64,000 nucleotides of DNA, from the NCBI GenBank assembly GCA_905200945.1, contig CAJKMG010000014.1, positions 5,403 to 69,402 on the forward strand, in the 5' to 3' direction. The stretch comes from an uncultured Akkermansia sp. (GTDB lineage: Bacteria > Verrucomicrobiota > Verrucomicrobiia > Verrucomicrobiales > Akkermansiaceae). Positions 45,605 to 54,453 of the stretch are shown piece by piece (the stretch's first letter is position 1; the number at the start of each line of letters is the position of its first letter). A program made the translations under genes and the position numbers. The notes below the pieces were generated by a model. The model did not search any database, was not told the origin of the DNA, and saw only the letters and a program-made list of their open reading frames with translations.

Positions 45605-47716
45605 TTACAGAAAGAGCAGTTCCGCATATGTGGGAACGGGCCACAGGTTTGCGTCCGTCAGGCTTTCCAGCATATCAATGGTGCTTCTCAAATTGTCCAT
45701 GCCCGCCTGGATGGCCTTGGTATCGGCTTCATCCACGGCGCGGCGCAGTTCCCGCACCTGGCCGGGGAGAAGATCCAGAAGCGTGCCGATTTGGTTGGCG
45801 CGGTCCGTAGTAGCTTTCATTCCCGCCTTGATGCCGGATGCTTTCATCTGGGCGATGGCGGTGGTAAGCTGCGTGAGCTGTTCCGTTACGGCAGGGATGT
45901 AAAGGGTTTCTACCATCAGGAGGGCCGTTTCCGCTTCAATGTTGATTTCCTTGTGGAATATTTCCGTCTGGATTTCATGGCGGGCGTGGAGTTCTACGGG
46001 GCTGACCACTTTGTACTTTTCAAAAAGCGCCTTGGCCTTGGGCGTTTCCAGGGCGGCCAGGGCTTCAATGGTGCCGGGGATGTTGGGGAGATTGCGGCGT
46101 TCCGCTTCCTCTACCCAGGCTTCTCCGTAGCCGTCTCCGCTGAATAGAATGCGCTTATGTTTCTTGATGATGTTTTGAAGAAGCTTGTTGAGGGTGGCGT
46201 GGAATTCCTCGGGCTTGTCCTTGACGGGTTCCAGGATGGTGCAGATTTCATCCAGGCTTTCCGCCACAATGGTGTTGAGCACCGTCATGGGCCATGCACA
46301 GGTTTGGGAGGAACCTACGGCGCGGAATTCGAATTTATTGCCCGTGAAGGCGAAGGGGCTGGTGCGGTTCCGGTCGGAGGCGTCCAGGGGGAACATGGGC
46401 AGGGTGTCCACGCCGATGTTGATGGTCTTTTGGGTGCGCGCTTTTTTAGTGCTTCCTTTCTCGATTTGCTCAATGATTTCATCCAGCAGATCTCCCAGGA
46501 AGATGGAAATGATGGCCGGGGGGGCCTCATGGGCGCCCAGGCGGTGTTCATTGCCGGATTTGGCGACGGAGGCGCGCAGCAGATCCGCATGTTCGTCCAC
46601 GGCTTTGATGGTGGCGCAGAGCAGGGTGAGGAAGATGGCGTTTTCCTGCGGGCTGGAACCGGGATTGAGCAGGCTGCCGTAACCGGGGGCGGAGAGGGAC
46701 CAGTTGTTGTGCTTGCCGGAGCCGTTCATGCCGGAAAAGGGCTTTTCATGCAGCAGGCAGACCATGTCATGCTTGTTGGCGGTTTTCCGCAGCACCTCCA
46801 TGACCAGCATATTGTGATCTACAGCCAGGTTCTGGCTTTCAAAAATGGGCGCGATTTCAAACTGGCCGGGAGCGACTTCATTGTGGCGCGTTTTGGCGGG
46901 GATGCCGAGTTTCCAGAGGGCTTCGTCCACGTCCACCATGAATTCCAGCACACGGTCCTTGATGGAGCCGAAGTAGTGGTCTTCCATCTGCTGGTGCTTG
47001 GGGGGCACATTGCCGAAAAGGGTGCGTCCGCACATCATCAGGTCCGGGCGCAGGGCATAAAGCTGTTTGTCTACCAGGAAGTATTCCTGTTCCGCCCCCA
47101 GGTCGGCGCTGACGTGAATGTTGTCCGGACCGCCAAAGCAGGAAAGCAGCCGTTTGGCCTGCCGGGTGACGGCAGTCATGGATCTTAGAAGAGGCGTCTT
47201 TTTGTCCAGCGCCTGCCCCTTGTAGGAGCAGAAGGCGGTAGGGATGCAGAGCGTGGCGCCGTTTTCCGTTCGTTTGATGAAAGCGGGGCTGGTGGGGTCC
47301 CATGCAGTATAGCCGCGCGCTTCAAAGGTGGCGCGAAGACCGCCGGAAGGGAAGCTGGAGGCGTCCGGCTCGCCCTGAACCAGGCTCTTGCCGGAAAATT
47401 TGAGTTCCAGATTGCCCTCCGGATCCACGTCCACAAAGGAGTCGTGCTTTTCAGCCGTGCTCCCATTGAGAGGCTGGAACCAGTGAGTGTAGTGGCTGGC
47501 ACCCTTTTCCAGAGCCCACGTCATCATGGCCTGAGCCACCTCATTGGCGATGTCGGGGTCCAGTTTTTCGTCCTTGCGGATGGTAGCCAGCAGTTTTTTG
47601 TAAACGGGGCGGGGCAGGTAATCGCGCATGGTCTCCATGTTGAAGACATCCTGACCGTAAATTTCCGCAATAAAGGTTGCGGCGTTGCCAATATCGGAAG
47701 GTGGGTTTGTATGCAT
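45605..47716 (-). CDS. glnN: Glutamine synthetase type III, second copy
   Basis: 703 aa from ATG 47716 (MHTNPPSDIGNAA). It is clearly paralogous to the GSIII at 34911-37046 and shares HWFQPLNGSTAEKHDSF, GEPDASSFPSGGLRATFEAR, DLGAEQEYFLVD, ARHNEVAPGQFEIAPIFE, NGSGKHNNWSL and LGAHEAPPAIISIFLG. It keeps all active-site blocks, so it should be functional. The N-terminus and C-terminal helix have diverged most. It lacks the sigma-54 promoter of the first copy: upstream only the -24-like half (TTGGCGCG) can be seen, and it is badly placed. The two copies may therefore serve different nitrogen conditions. Confidence 0.94.
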   Translation of the reverse strand: MHTNPPSDIGNAATFIAEIYGQDVFNMETMRDYLPRPVYKKLLATIRKDEKLDPDIANEVAQAMMTWALEKGASHYTHWFQPLNGSTAEKHDSFVDVDPEGNLELKFSGKSLVQGEPDASSFPSGGLRATFEARGYTAWDPTSPAFIKRTENGATLCIPTAFCSYKGQALDKKTPLLRSMTAVTRQAKRLLSCFGGPDNIHVSADLGAEQEYFLVDKQLYALRPDLMMCGRTLFGNVPPKHQQMEDHYFGSIKDRVLEFMVDVDEALWKLGIPAKTRHNEVAPGQFEIAPIFESQNLAVDHNMLVMEVLRKTANKHDMVCLLHEKPFSGMNGSGKHNNWSLSAPGYGSLLNPGSSPQENAIFLTLLCATIKAVDEHADLLRASVAKSGNEHRLGAHEAPPAIISIFLGDLLDEIIEQIEKGSTKKARTQKTINIGVDTLPMFPLDASDRNRTSPFAFTGNKFEFRAVGSSQTCAWPMTVLNTIVAESLDEICTILEPVKDKPEEFHATLNKLLQNIIKKHKRILFSGDGYGEAWVEEAERRNLPNIPGTIEALAALETPKAKALFEKYKVVSPVELHARHEIQTEIFHKEINIEAETALLMVETLYIPAVTEQLTQLTTAIAQMKASGIKAGMKATTDRANQIGTLLDLLPGQVRELRRAVDEADTKAIQAGMDNLRSTIDMLESLTDANLWPVPTYAELLFL

Positions 47717-48086
47717 CTTGATAGGAAACGCGCCAAAAGGCTCGGAACATACCAAACCTTAAAAGAGACTTTTTGGCAAGCCGAATCCTGCCCTATTTCT
47801 TCAGGAGAAAAACTTCTGCCGCATCCTGTTTGCTTCCAGGGAGAGTAAACGGTTTTTTTGACTGTCGCCATCTTTCCTCGGCGCCCGTCAGGAAGACAGG
47901 GGATGGATGAAAAAGAGGGATGGGATGCCCGATTGATCGGCAAGGGGCACGCAGGAATGGAGGGGCTTCCGGTCCTTTGCAACCAGGTGGAGAGGAGCAG
48001 AGTTCCGGCATTCGGTATTTTTTCACTCCCTGAAAGAAATTTATTCTGTTCTACGTTGTAGTAAGTACAACCATATTATTGTAAAA
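47717..48086. other. Divergent gap between glnN2 and the esterase gene
   Basis: 370 nt without a convincing gene. Near the right end GTTGTA-GTAAG-TACAAC (48055-48071) is a perfect 6-bp inverted repeat. TATTAT at 48074-48079 looks like a -10 box only 8 nt before the esterase ATG. I see no clear promoter for glnN2. Confidence 0.4.
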
Positions 48087-50300
48087 ATGCGTTTATTGTT
48101 AATGCTAAGATATTTATTGTTGGTTTTGCTGTGCTTCTCGGGAGTGGGCATGCTGCTTCATGCCCAGCCTGTGAATAAGAGCCGGATTGCCGTTCTGGGT
48201 GATAGTATTGCTTATGCGGGGCGTTGGGCCAATGAAGTGGAAAACGCCTTGAAAGCCGATAAAAAGTTTGCGGCCTGCGAGATTGTCAACTTTTCCGTTC
48301 CCAGCGAAACGGTAGCCGGGTTGAGCGAGTATGGTCATGCGGGCGGCAGGTTTCCCCGTCCGTGCCTGCATGAGCGCCTTGACCGGGTTCTCAGGATGTA
48401 CCGGCCCCAACTGATTCTGGCATGCTACGGGATGAATGACGGCCTTATGCAGGCGTTTGACAAGGCGCGTTTTCAAGCGTACCAGGAAGGGAATATCCGC
48501 CTTAAAGCGGCTGCCGACGCGGCAAAAGCGGCGGTTGTCTTCATTACTCCCCCATTGTTCCGGGGGGATTCCGCTGAACAGGCTGAGTACGACGCGGTAT
48601 TGGACAAGTACGCAGAATGGCTGGTTTCTAAAAGAAAAGATGGCTGGAAAGTCATCGATATCCGTCCCGGACTTCGGAAACTCATTGCCAGGGAGAAGGC
48701 CGGGAATCCCGGGTTCAGGTATTCCGGTGACGGCGTGCACCCCGGCCCGGAAGGGCATCACATGATTGCCCGGGAGGTGATCGCCGGGCTGGTTCCGGAG
48801 ATCGGTCTTGACGCGGAAGTCGCGAAAAAAGAGTACCGCCCGACGCCGGAAACGATGAAAAAACATGAAGAAACCCGCAATGCGTGGCTGGTAAAAACAA
48901 AACATGCACGCCCGGAGATTCCGGGGTATGACCGGGAGAAGGCCAAGCTCCAATTCCCTAAAACGGTTTCTACCTGGAACGGCTTTTTGCGGGAGGAGTT
49001 TACTATAGGCGGTCGCAGGGCATTCATCGTCTTTCCCGATAAGCCTGTTGCCCCCGGAAAAGAGCAGCTGTGGATATGGCGCCCTCAATTTTTCGATTAT
49101 AAGCCTGTAGCGGATCTTGAACTGGTGAAACGCGGTTACGCAGCGGTATTTATCAGCATGGAAGACCTTTACGGTTCTCCCAAAGCCATGGATGCCATGG
49201 ATCAGTTTTACAAGTACCTGGTGGATGAACGGAAGTTTTCCAGAAAACCGGTATTGATAGGACTGAGCCGTGGAGGCCTTTATGCGCTGAACTGGGCGGA
49301 AAAGCATCCTTTATGCGTGGCAGGCATTTATGTGGATGCTCCCGTTTGTGATTTCAAAAGCTGGCCGGCGGGCAAAGGCAAGGGCAAAGGTTCTCCGGAT
49401 GACTGGAACAAATGCCTGCGCGCCTATGGATTTAATGAACAGCAGGCTTTGTCCTATCAAGGTAATCCCGTGGACAATATGCGCAGCATGGCCAAAGCCG
49501 GAATTCCTTTGTTATTCATTTCCCGGACGGAAGATGATGTGGTTCCTATTGAAGAAAACACAGATATTTTCGCTAAGCGTTACGCCAGGCTGGGAGGCCC
49601 CGTAAAAGTTATCCGCCGTCCCGGCGGCCACCATCCGCACGGTTTTGACAACCCCGCCCATATCGTAGACTTTGTTCTTTCCGTTACCGGACAGCCTGTC
49701 CCCTTGCGCATTGCGTGTCTGGGAGACAGTAATACTTTCGGGGCAGGAGTAGCCGGACCCAATAAGGATGTTTTACGCTGGAGCCATCTTCTGGAACAAA
49801 AGCTGAAGAAGGAATGCAAACAGAAGGAAGTGGAAGTTCTGAATTGCGGCATAAACGGGCGTACCCTTTTAACCAGGGGGGATCTTCCGTATATTAAAAC
49901 GGGCGAGTACCGGAACGCGCTCAATTCCCATGCACAGATTGCCATTATCGCTTTAGGCACTAATGACGCCAAACCTCAGAACAGGAAATTCCTGTCCGAG
50001 TTTAAGCAGAATTATTCCGGCATCATCGCCGAACTTAGGGAAAACATGCCCGGTATTCAAATTTATTGTGCAATCCCTCTTCCCTCGTGGCAGTCTTCCA
50101 ACCAAATTGACAAGGAAACGGTGGAAAATAAGATTGTTCCTCTTGTAAAGCAAGTTGCGAGGGATAATAAATGTAAAACCATAGACTTTTTTACCTTTTT
50201 TCAGAATAAATCGGAACTTTTCCCCGATGGCGTTCATCCCAATGCCGATGGTCAGGTGATTATGGCTGATATTGCGTTCAAGGAACTTTTGAAGAAGTAG
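48087..50300 (+). CDS. Secreted three-domain esterase: SGNH - alpha/beta hydrolase - SGNH
   Basis: 737 aa with a signal peptide (about 1-26). Domain 1 (30-240) is an SGNH hydrolase with GDS (38-40), GMND (115-118) and DGVHP (215-219). Domain 2 (about 295-535) is an alpha/beta hydrolase with the nucleophile elbow GLSRGG (Ser394), an acid region TEDD (481-484) and a His region GGHHPHGF (513-520). Domain 3 (540-737) is a second SGNH with GDSN (546-549), GTND (624-627) and DGVHP (713-717). All three keep their catalytic motifs. Such enzymes usually remove acetyl or other esters from glycans. A glycosidase gene follows 27 nt downstream, so removal of decorations from host or dietary glycans is a reasonable inference. 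Confidence 0.85.
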   Translation: MRLLLMLRYLLLVLLCFSGVGMLLHAQPVNKSRIAVLGDSIAYAGRWANEVENALKADKKFAACEIVNFSVPSETVAGLSEYGHAGGRFPRPCLHERLDRVLRMYRPQLILACYGMNDGLMQAFDKARFQAYQEGNIRLKAAADAAKAAVVFITPPLFRGDSAEQAEYDAVLDKYAEWLVSKRKDGWKVIDIRPGLRKLIAREKAGNPGFRYSGDGVHPGPEGHHMIAREVIAGLVPEIGLDAEVAKKEYRPTPETMKKHEETRNAWLVKTKHARPEIPGYDREKAKLQFPKTVSTWNGFLREEFTIGGRRAFIVFPDKPVAPGKEQLWIWRPQFFDYKPVADLELVKRGYAAVFISMEDLYGSPKAMDAMDQFYKYLVDERKFSRKPVLIGLSRGGLYALNWAEKHPLCVAGIYVDAPVCDFKSWPAGKGKGKGSPDDWNKCLRAYGFNEQQALSYQGNPVDNMRSMAKAGIPLLFISRTEDDVVPIEENTDIFAKRYARLGGPVKVIRRPGGHHPHGFDNPAHIVDFVLSVTGQPVPLRIACLGDSNTFGAGVAGPNKDVLRWSHLLEQKLKKECKQKEVEVLNCGINGRTLLTRGDLPYIKTGEYRNALNSHAQIAIIALGTNDAKPQNRKFLSEFKQNYSGIIAELRENMPGIQIYCAIPLPSWQSSNQIDKETVENKIVPLVKQVARDNKCKTIDFFTFFQNKSELFPDGVHPNADGQVIMADIAFKELLKK

Positions 50301-50327
50301 TTTTTTAATTTTATCAATATGGAATAG

Positions 50328-51851
50328 ATGAACGCTAAACTGTCGGTAATTACAGGGTCGTTCCTTCTGCTGTCGGCCCCGATGCAGGGATTTTCCGCAA
50401 CAACCCATCCGGATTCCTGTATTAACAGGGATTGGAAAAAAGAGATTCCCCTGCCAGTATATCCAAACCGGGAAATGGTGGATCTTTATCATAAGACATG
50501 GGAAATTGCGGCAGGCCGCGTCAGAAAGGGGCCGGAAGGTCTTCCCGCGTCTCCCTACATGGATGAGAATTGCTATGAAGATCAAATATGGATATGGGAT
50601 ACCTGTTTCATGGTTCTTTTCGCCAAGTATGCTCCCAGGTCGTTTCCCGGAGTTGAAAGTTTGGATAATCTTTACAAGCCTATTCACGAAAAAGCCGTTA
50701 CTCCGCTTAAGGTTCATTTAGTGGACAATCCCCCGTTATTTGCGTGGGTGGAGAAAGAATATTTTGACTTCACCGGTGATAAGGAACGCCTGGATGATAT
50801 CTTGAATAAGAAGCAATATCTGCAAAAGCATTTCAAATGGTTTGCCCAGGCTAAATCAGGAGAGCGGTTTGCATGTTCTCCCCAGCACATCTACCTGAAT
50901 TCCATAGGAAATGATGGATTTACCTGGACGGGGGGAGCGAGCGGAATGGATAATACTCCCCGCGGGCGTGACGCCGGCGGCTATCGTAAAGTTTTATGGG
51001 TGGATGCCATTTCCCAGCAGGCGCTCAGCGCCCGCTGCATTGCTGACATGGAACAGGCTCTTGGCAATGCGGACGAGGCCGGGAAATGGAACGCCGAATA
51101 TGAAGCGCTTAAGAACAAGATCAACCATCTTTACTGGGATAAGAAGGATGGATTTTATTATGATGTGACCATTTTGGACAAACAGCCCTGCCGCGTTAAA
51201 ACCATTGCGTCCTATTGGCCCCTTCTGGCTCAGGTCGCCTCCAGGGAACAGGCGCAAAGCATGGTCAGGCATTTAATGAATCCCGAAGAATTCGGAGGTA
51301 GTTATCCGACTCCTTCCCTGGCCCGTTCAGATAAGGATTATCATCATCAAACCGGGGATTATTGGAGAGGAGGGATTTGGCTGCCTACGACGTATATGAC
51401 CATCAAGGCTATTGAAAAGTATGGCTATCATGAAGAAGCCGATGCTATTGCCGAGAAGGTGATTAGCCAGCAGCTTGCCGCTTACAAGAACATAGAACCG
51501 CATACTATCTGGGAGTGCTATAGCCCAAGCGGGAATACCCCTTCCACGGAACACGGCCGCCGCGCAAGGCCGGAATTTTGCGGCTGGTCAGCTCTGGGGC
51601 CTATTTCCCTGTTTATTGAAAATGTCCTGGGATTCAAAGAGGTGTCCGCAGCCAGAAAAGAAGTGCAGTGGAGGTTGAAAAAAAACAAGGGCCGCCATGG
51701 AATCAAAAATTTGAGATTTGGCGGCATTGTAACCGATATTGTTTTTGATGGGAAAGGCACGGTATCGGTCAAGTCGAATGCCCCTTACTCTTTAATCATT
51801 AATGACCGTAATTATTCAGTGAAGAAGGGAGATATAGAGATTAAACTGTAA
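50328..51851 (+). CDS. Secreted trehalase-like glycosidase ((alpha/alpha)6 barrel, GH63/GH37-like)
   Basis: 507 aa with a signal peptide (MNAKLSVITGSFLLLSAPMQGFSA). The barrel shows YEDQIWIWDTCFM (83-95), the loop SGMDNTPRG (205-213) typical of GH37/GH63-type enzymes, YWRGGIWLPTTYM, and the catalytic-base-like segment HTIWECYSPSGNTPS, then a small beta C-terminal domain. It probably hydrolyses an alpha-linked glucoside or mannoside; the exact substrate is unknown. It is close behind the three-domain esterase and likely co-transcribed. Confidence 0.82.
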   Translation: MNAKLSVITGSFLLLSAPMQGFSATTHPDSCINRDWKKEIPLPVYPNREMVDLYHKTWEIAAGRVRKGPEGLPASPYMDENCYEDQIWIWDTCFMVLFAKYAPRSFPGVESLDNLYKPIHEKAVTPLKVHLVDNPPLFAWVEKEYFDFTGDKERLDDILNKKQYLQKHFKWFAQAKSGERFACSPQHIYLNSIGNDGFTWTGGASGMDNTPRGRDAGGYRKVLWVDAISQQALSARCIADMEQALGNADEAGKWNAEYEALKNKINHLYWDKKDGFYYDVTILDKQPCRVKTIASYWPLLAQVASREQAQSMVRHLMNPEEFGGSYPTPSLARSDKDYHHQTGDYWRGGIWLPTTYMTIKAIEKYGYHEEADAIAEKVISQQLAAYKNIEPHTIWECYSPSGNTPSTEHGRRARPEFCGWSALGPISLFIENVLGFKEVSAARKEVQWRLKKNKGRHGIKNLRFGGIVTDIVFDGKGTVSVKSNAPYSLIINDRNYSVKKGDIEIKL

Positions 51852-52063
51852 GGGCCTTCTGCTTACCCGCGGAAGGGCGTCATTGAGGTTCTTCCGTGGG
51901 GCTTGTTCTGTTGCCGGGGCAAGATGCGGATTTTTCCCGTGCCTGCATCAATTTTTTCTTCTTTTGGAGGCTGGCTGAAAGGCAGGGGATGCAAAGGAAA
52001 TTCTGGAAGACCAACAAGAGTGTGCTCCGGGACGTTCCTTGGGAGGTAATGTTGCCTGCCGTT

Positions 52064-52918
52064 TTAACAGGGAGAACAAGCTTCCTCCATATGTCTTACG
52101 GAAATTTTCTGATAAAGGGTATGGGTTTGTCCGGGAGCAAGGGAAATGGAACGGGGCGCCGCGTTCCCCGTTTCAATGCACAGGAATTTATTCCAGGATT
52201 CAGCACCCAGATCCGCCATGTTTTTGGCGCCCTGTTGCCCAGGATTCCAGACGATGACGGAAGAGGCATGGTCCCTCTCCACCGTGATGGCACGGTTCAG
52301 CATGAGGTCTTCCAGCATTGTTTTTCCCGAACAGGAGGGAAAGTCGTAAACACGGTCCAGACACCCCAGCGGCGCCAGCGGGCGTTCTCCGTGTTTCATG
52401 GGCTGGGCTGCTTCTTCCCGGAACGGAATATCTTCCAGTCCGTGGACGCGGCATTTGGTCAGGTTGCCGACAGAAAAGTAGTTGTGGAAGGCTTCCGTGA
52501 GTTTGCAGGGACGCGTGCGCGCCGTGGTTTCCAGTTTCATGGTCAGCGTGCGGCCCAGTGTAAGGCGCAGGATGGCCGCAGGGTAGGATTCATCTTCCGG
52601 ATAAAAAGCCAGGGAAAGCAGGACATTGCCGCGCTTGTCCATTTCCTGGTGGTGGAGGCGCCATTCCGAAGTGCGCGCTATGCCGTGGGACGGCGCGTCT
52701 TTACGGGAGCCGAACCAGGGCCAGCAGACGGGAATTCCTCCGCGGATGGCTTTGCCGGGGGCAAAGGCTGCATTGGGAGAAAGAAAGAGACATTCCTCAT
52801 GCCCTTCCGGCTTCCATGAGGTGAGGTGCGCTCCCTGAAGGCACAGGGATGCCGTGCAGAGCGGTGTTTTTACGTCCAGGAAAGAAAGGCCCTGGTTTGT
52901 TGTGCGCCGGATGATCAT
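52064..52918 (-). CDS. D-hexose-6-phosphate mutarotase (YeaD-like aldose-1-epimerase family)
   Basis: 284 aa galactose mutarotase-like fold. Landmarks are GKAIRGGIPVCWPWFGSR, the catalytic His in SHGIARTSEW, LTEAFHNYFSVGN and the catalytic Glu near FLCIETGNAA. It interconverts alpha and beta anomers of glucose-6-phosphate or related sugars. Its start overlaps the pdxH stop by 4 nt (ATGA), so it ends the asd-ispA-nadC-pdxH-mutarotase minus-strand run. The 212-nt gap to the glycosidase on the left holds nothing I can support. Confidence 0.86.
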   Translation of the reverse strand: MIIRRTTNQGLSFLDVKTPLCTASLCLQGAHLTSWKPEGHEECLFLSPNAAFAPGKAIRGGIPVCWPWFGSRKDAPSHGIARTSEWRLHHQEMDKRGNVLLSLAFYPEDESYPAAILRLTLGRTLTMKLETTARTRPCKLTEAFHNYFSVGNLTKCRVHGLEDIPFREEAAQPMKHGERPLAPLGCLDRVYDFPSCSGKTMLEDLMLNRAITVERDHASSVIVWNPGQQGAKNMADLGAESWNKFLCIETGNAAPRSISLAPGQTHTLYQKISVRHMEEACSPC

Positions 52919-53553
52919 GGCTGAAGGCGTTCAATTGTCCAGGATCCGTTTTCCTGAAGTTTGTACATGAACCGGTCATGCACGCGGCCGGGGCCGCCCT
53001 GCCAGAATTCAAAGGTGTCCGGGATGATTCGGTAGCCGCCCCAGAAGGAGGGAAGGGGAATTTCCCCCTTGGAGAATTTGTTTTTCAGCTCCATCAACTT
53101 CATTTCCAACAGTTTTCTCCCGGAAATAACGGAACTCTGGTGTGAAACCCACGCTCCAAGCTGGGATTCCTTGGGGCGGGTGAGGAAATATTTCAGGGAT
53201 TCCGCGCGGGAAACTTTGACGGCTTTTCCGTAAATGATGATCTGGCGTTCCAGCATTACCCAGGGAAGCATCATGCAGACCTGCGGATTTTCTTCAATGT
53301 CACGGGCTTTGTGGCTGCCGTAGTTGGTGAAGAAAACAAAGCCCGTCTGGTCAAAATATTTGAGCAGCACGGTGCGCAGGGAGGGCCTGCCCTGGGCGTC
53401 CGCCGTGGCCAGGGAAAAAGCGTTGGGTTCCGGAATATCCGCTTTCAGGGCCTGTTCAAACCAGGTTTGGAATTGTTCAAAGGGATTTTCCGCCAGGTCT
53501 TTTCTGTGCAGCTGGCCTTTGAGGTATTCTTCTCTGAAATTGGACAGATCCAT
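52915..53553 (-). CDS. pdxH: Pyridoxamine/pyridoxine 5'-phosphate oxidase
   Basis: 212 aa, the standard length. FMN- and substrate-binding blocks are RPSLRTVLLKYFDQTGFVFFTNYGS, KESQLGAWVSHQSSVI, FWGGYRIIPDTFEFWQGG and the C-terminal RVHDRF...RLQP. It makes pyridoxal 5'-phosphate using FMN and oxygen. That it needs oxygen fits a microaerotolerant gut organism (inference). It lies between nadC and the mutarotase, sharing an ATGA overlap with the latter. Confidence 0.95.
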   Translation of the reverse strand: MDLSNFREEYLKGQLHRKDLAENPFEQFQTWFEQALKADIPEPNAFSLATADAQGRPSLRTVLLKYFDQTGFVFFTNYGSHKARDIEENPQVCMMLPWVMLERQIIIYGKAVKVSRAESLKYFLTRPKESQLGAWVSHQSSVISGRKLLEMKLMELKNKFSKGEIPLPSFWGGYRIIPDTFEFWQGGPGRVHDRFMYKLQENGSWTIERLQP

Positions 53554-53574
53554 GGCGTATTGAATGATGAGGGG

Positions 53575-54438
53575 TTATTCTACGCTGAAATCCAGACCCA
53601 GATCCAGGGAGGGGGCAGAGTGGGTCACGTAGCCTACGGAGACGAAGTCCACGCCGGATTCCGCAATGGCGGCTACCGTGTCCAGGTGAACGCCCCCGCT
53701 GGCCTCCATCAGGGGGGTGGTGCGTCCTCCGCGCATGGCGACAGCCTGTTTCAGCATCTCCGGAGTCATATTGTCCAGAAGGATATGATCCACGCCTTCC
53801 AGTTGAAGGAAGGTCTCCACCTGTTCCAGGGTGTCCGCTTCCAGCTGTATTTCCACACCGGGCTTTTCCTCGCGCAGCCTGTTGATGCATTCCTGAAGGT
53901 GTTCCGTATTTCCATCCGTCATCAGGTGGTTGTCTTTCACCATGGCGCGGTCATAGAGGCCCATGCGGTGGTTGGTGCCTCCGCCATGGACTACGGCAGC
54001 TTTTTCCAGCAGACGGTAGCCTGGGGTGGTTTTGCGGGTATCCAGAATGCGGGCGCTGGTGTGGGAAACGGCTTTTACGTATTTTCTGGTGAGCGTAGCT
54101 ACTCCGGAAAGACGCTGAATAAAGTTGAGGGCGGTGCGTTCCGCTCCCAGGATGGAGCGGGCGGAACCTTCAATGAGCATCACCACGGCGCCGGGCGCCA
54201 CGGCTTCCCCGTCATGCAGGTAAACTTCCACCTTCAGGGAGGGATCCACCTTGCGGAAAACTTCCGCCGCGACATTGACGCCGGAAAGAACGCCTTTTTT
54301 CCGGGGAGTCAAAATAGCTCTGGCAGTCAGATGTTCCGGGACGAAATATGTGGAAGTCACGTCGCCGGAGCCGAAGTCTTCGGCCAGCGCCAGATTGATC
54401 AGGGTTTCTACGTTGTCGGATACGGTTTCTGCAAGCAT
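53575..54438 (-). CDS. nadC: Nicotinate-nucleotide pyrophosphorylase (carboxylating)
   Basis: 287 aa. EDFGSGDVTS, the phosphoribosyl/quinolinate pocket RKTTPGYRLLEKAAVVHGGG, HRMGLYDRAMVKDNH, and the barrel end LLDNMTPEML / EASGGVHLDTVAAIAESGVD / VGYVTHSAPSLDLGLD are all present. It turns quinolinate into nicotinate mononucleotide in NAD synthesis. nadA and nadB are not in the window. Confidence 0.95.
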   Translation of the reverse strand: MLAETVSDNVETLINLALAEDFGSGDVTSTYFVPEHLTARAILTPRKKGVLSGVNVAAEVFRKVDPSLKVEVYLHDGEAVAPGAVVMLIEGSARSILGAERTALNFIQRLSGVATLTRKYVKAVSHTSARILDTRKTTPGYRLLEKAAVVHGGGTNHRMGLYDRAMVKDNHLMTDGNTEHLQECINRLREEKPGVEIQLEADTLEQVETFLQLEGVDHILLDNMTPEMLKQAVAMRGGRTTPLMEASGGVHLDTVAAIAESGVDFVSVGYVTHSAPSLDLGLDFSVE

Positions 54439-54453
54439 GAAAGAAGAAGCGGC

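Noticed and set aside
47720..47736. Sigma-54-like sequence before glnN2 (TTGGCGCGTTTC on the minus strand)
   Set aside because: The -24 half is one base off and the -12 GC is absent. Transcription would also start inside the coding region. At best a relic.
51896..52819. 307-codon plus-strand ORF
   Set aside because: Lies almost wholly antisense to the well-supported hexose-6-phosphate mutarotase gene and has no recognisable domain.
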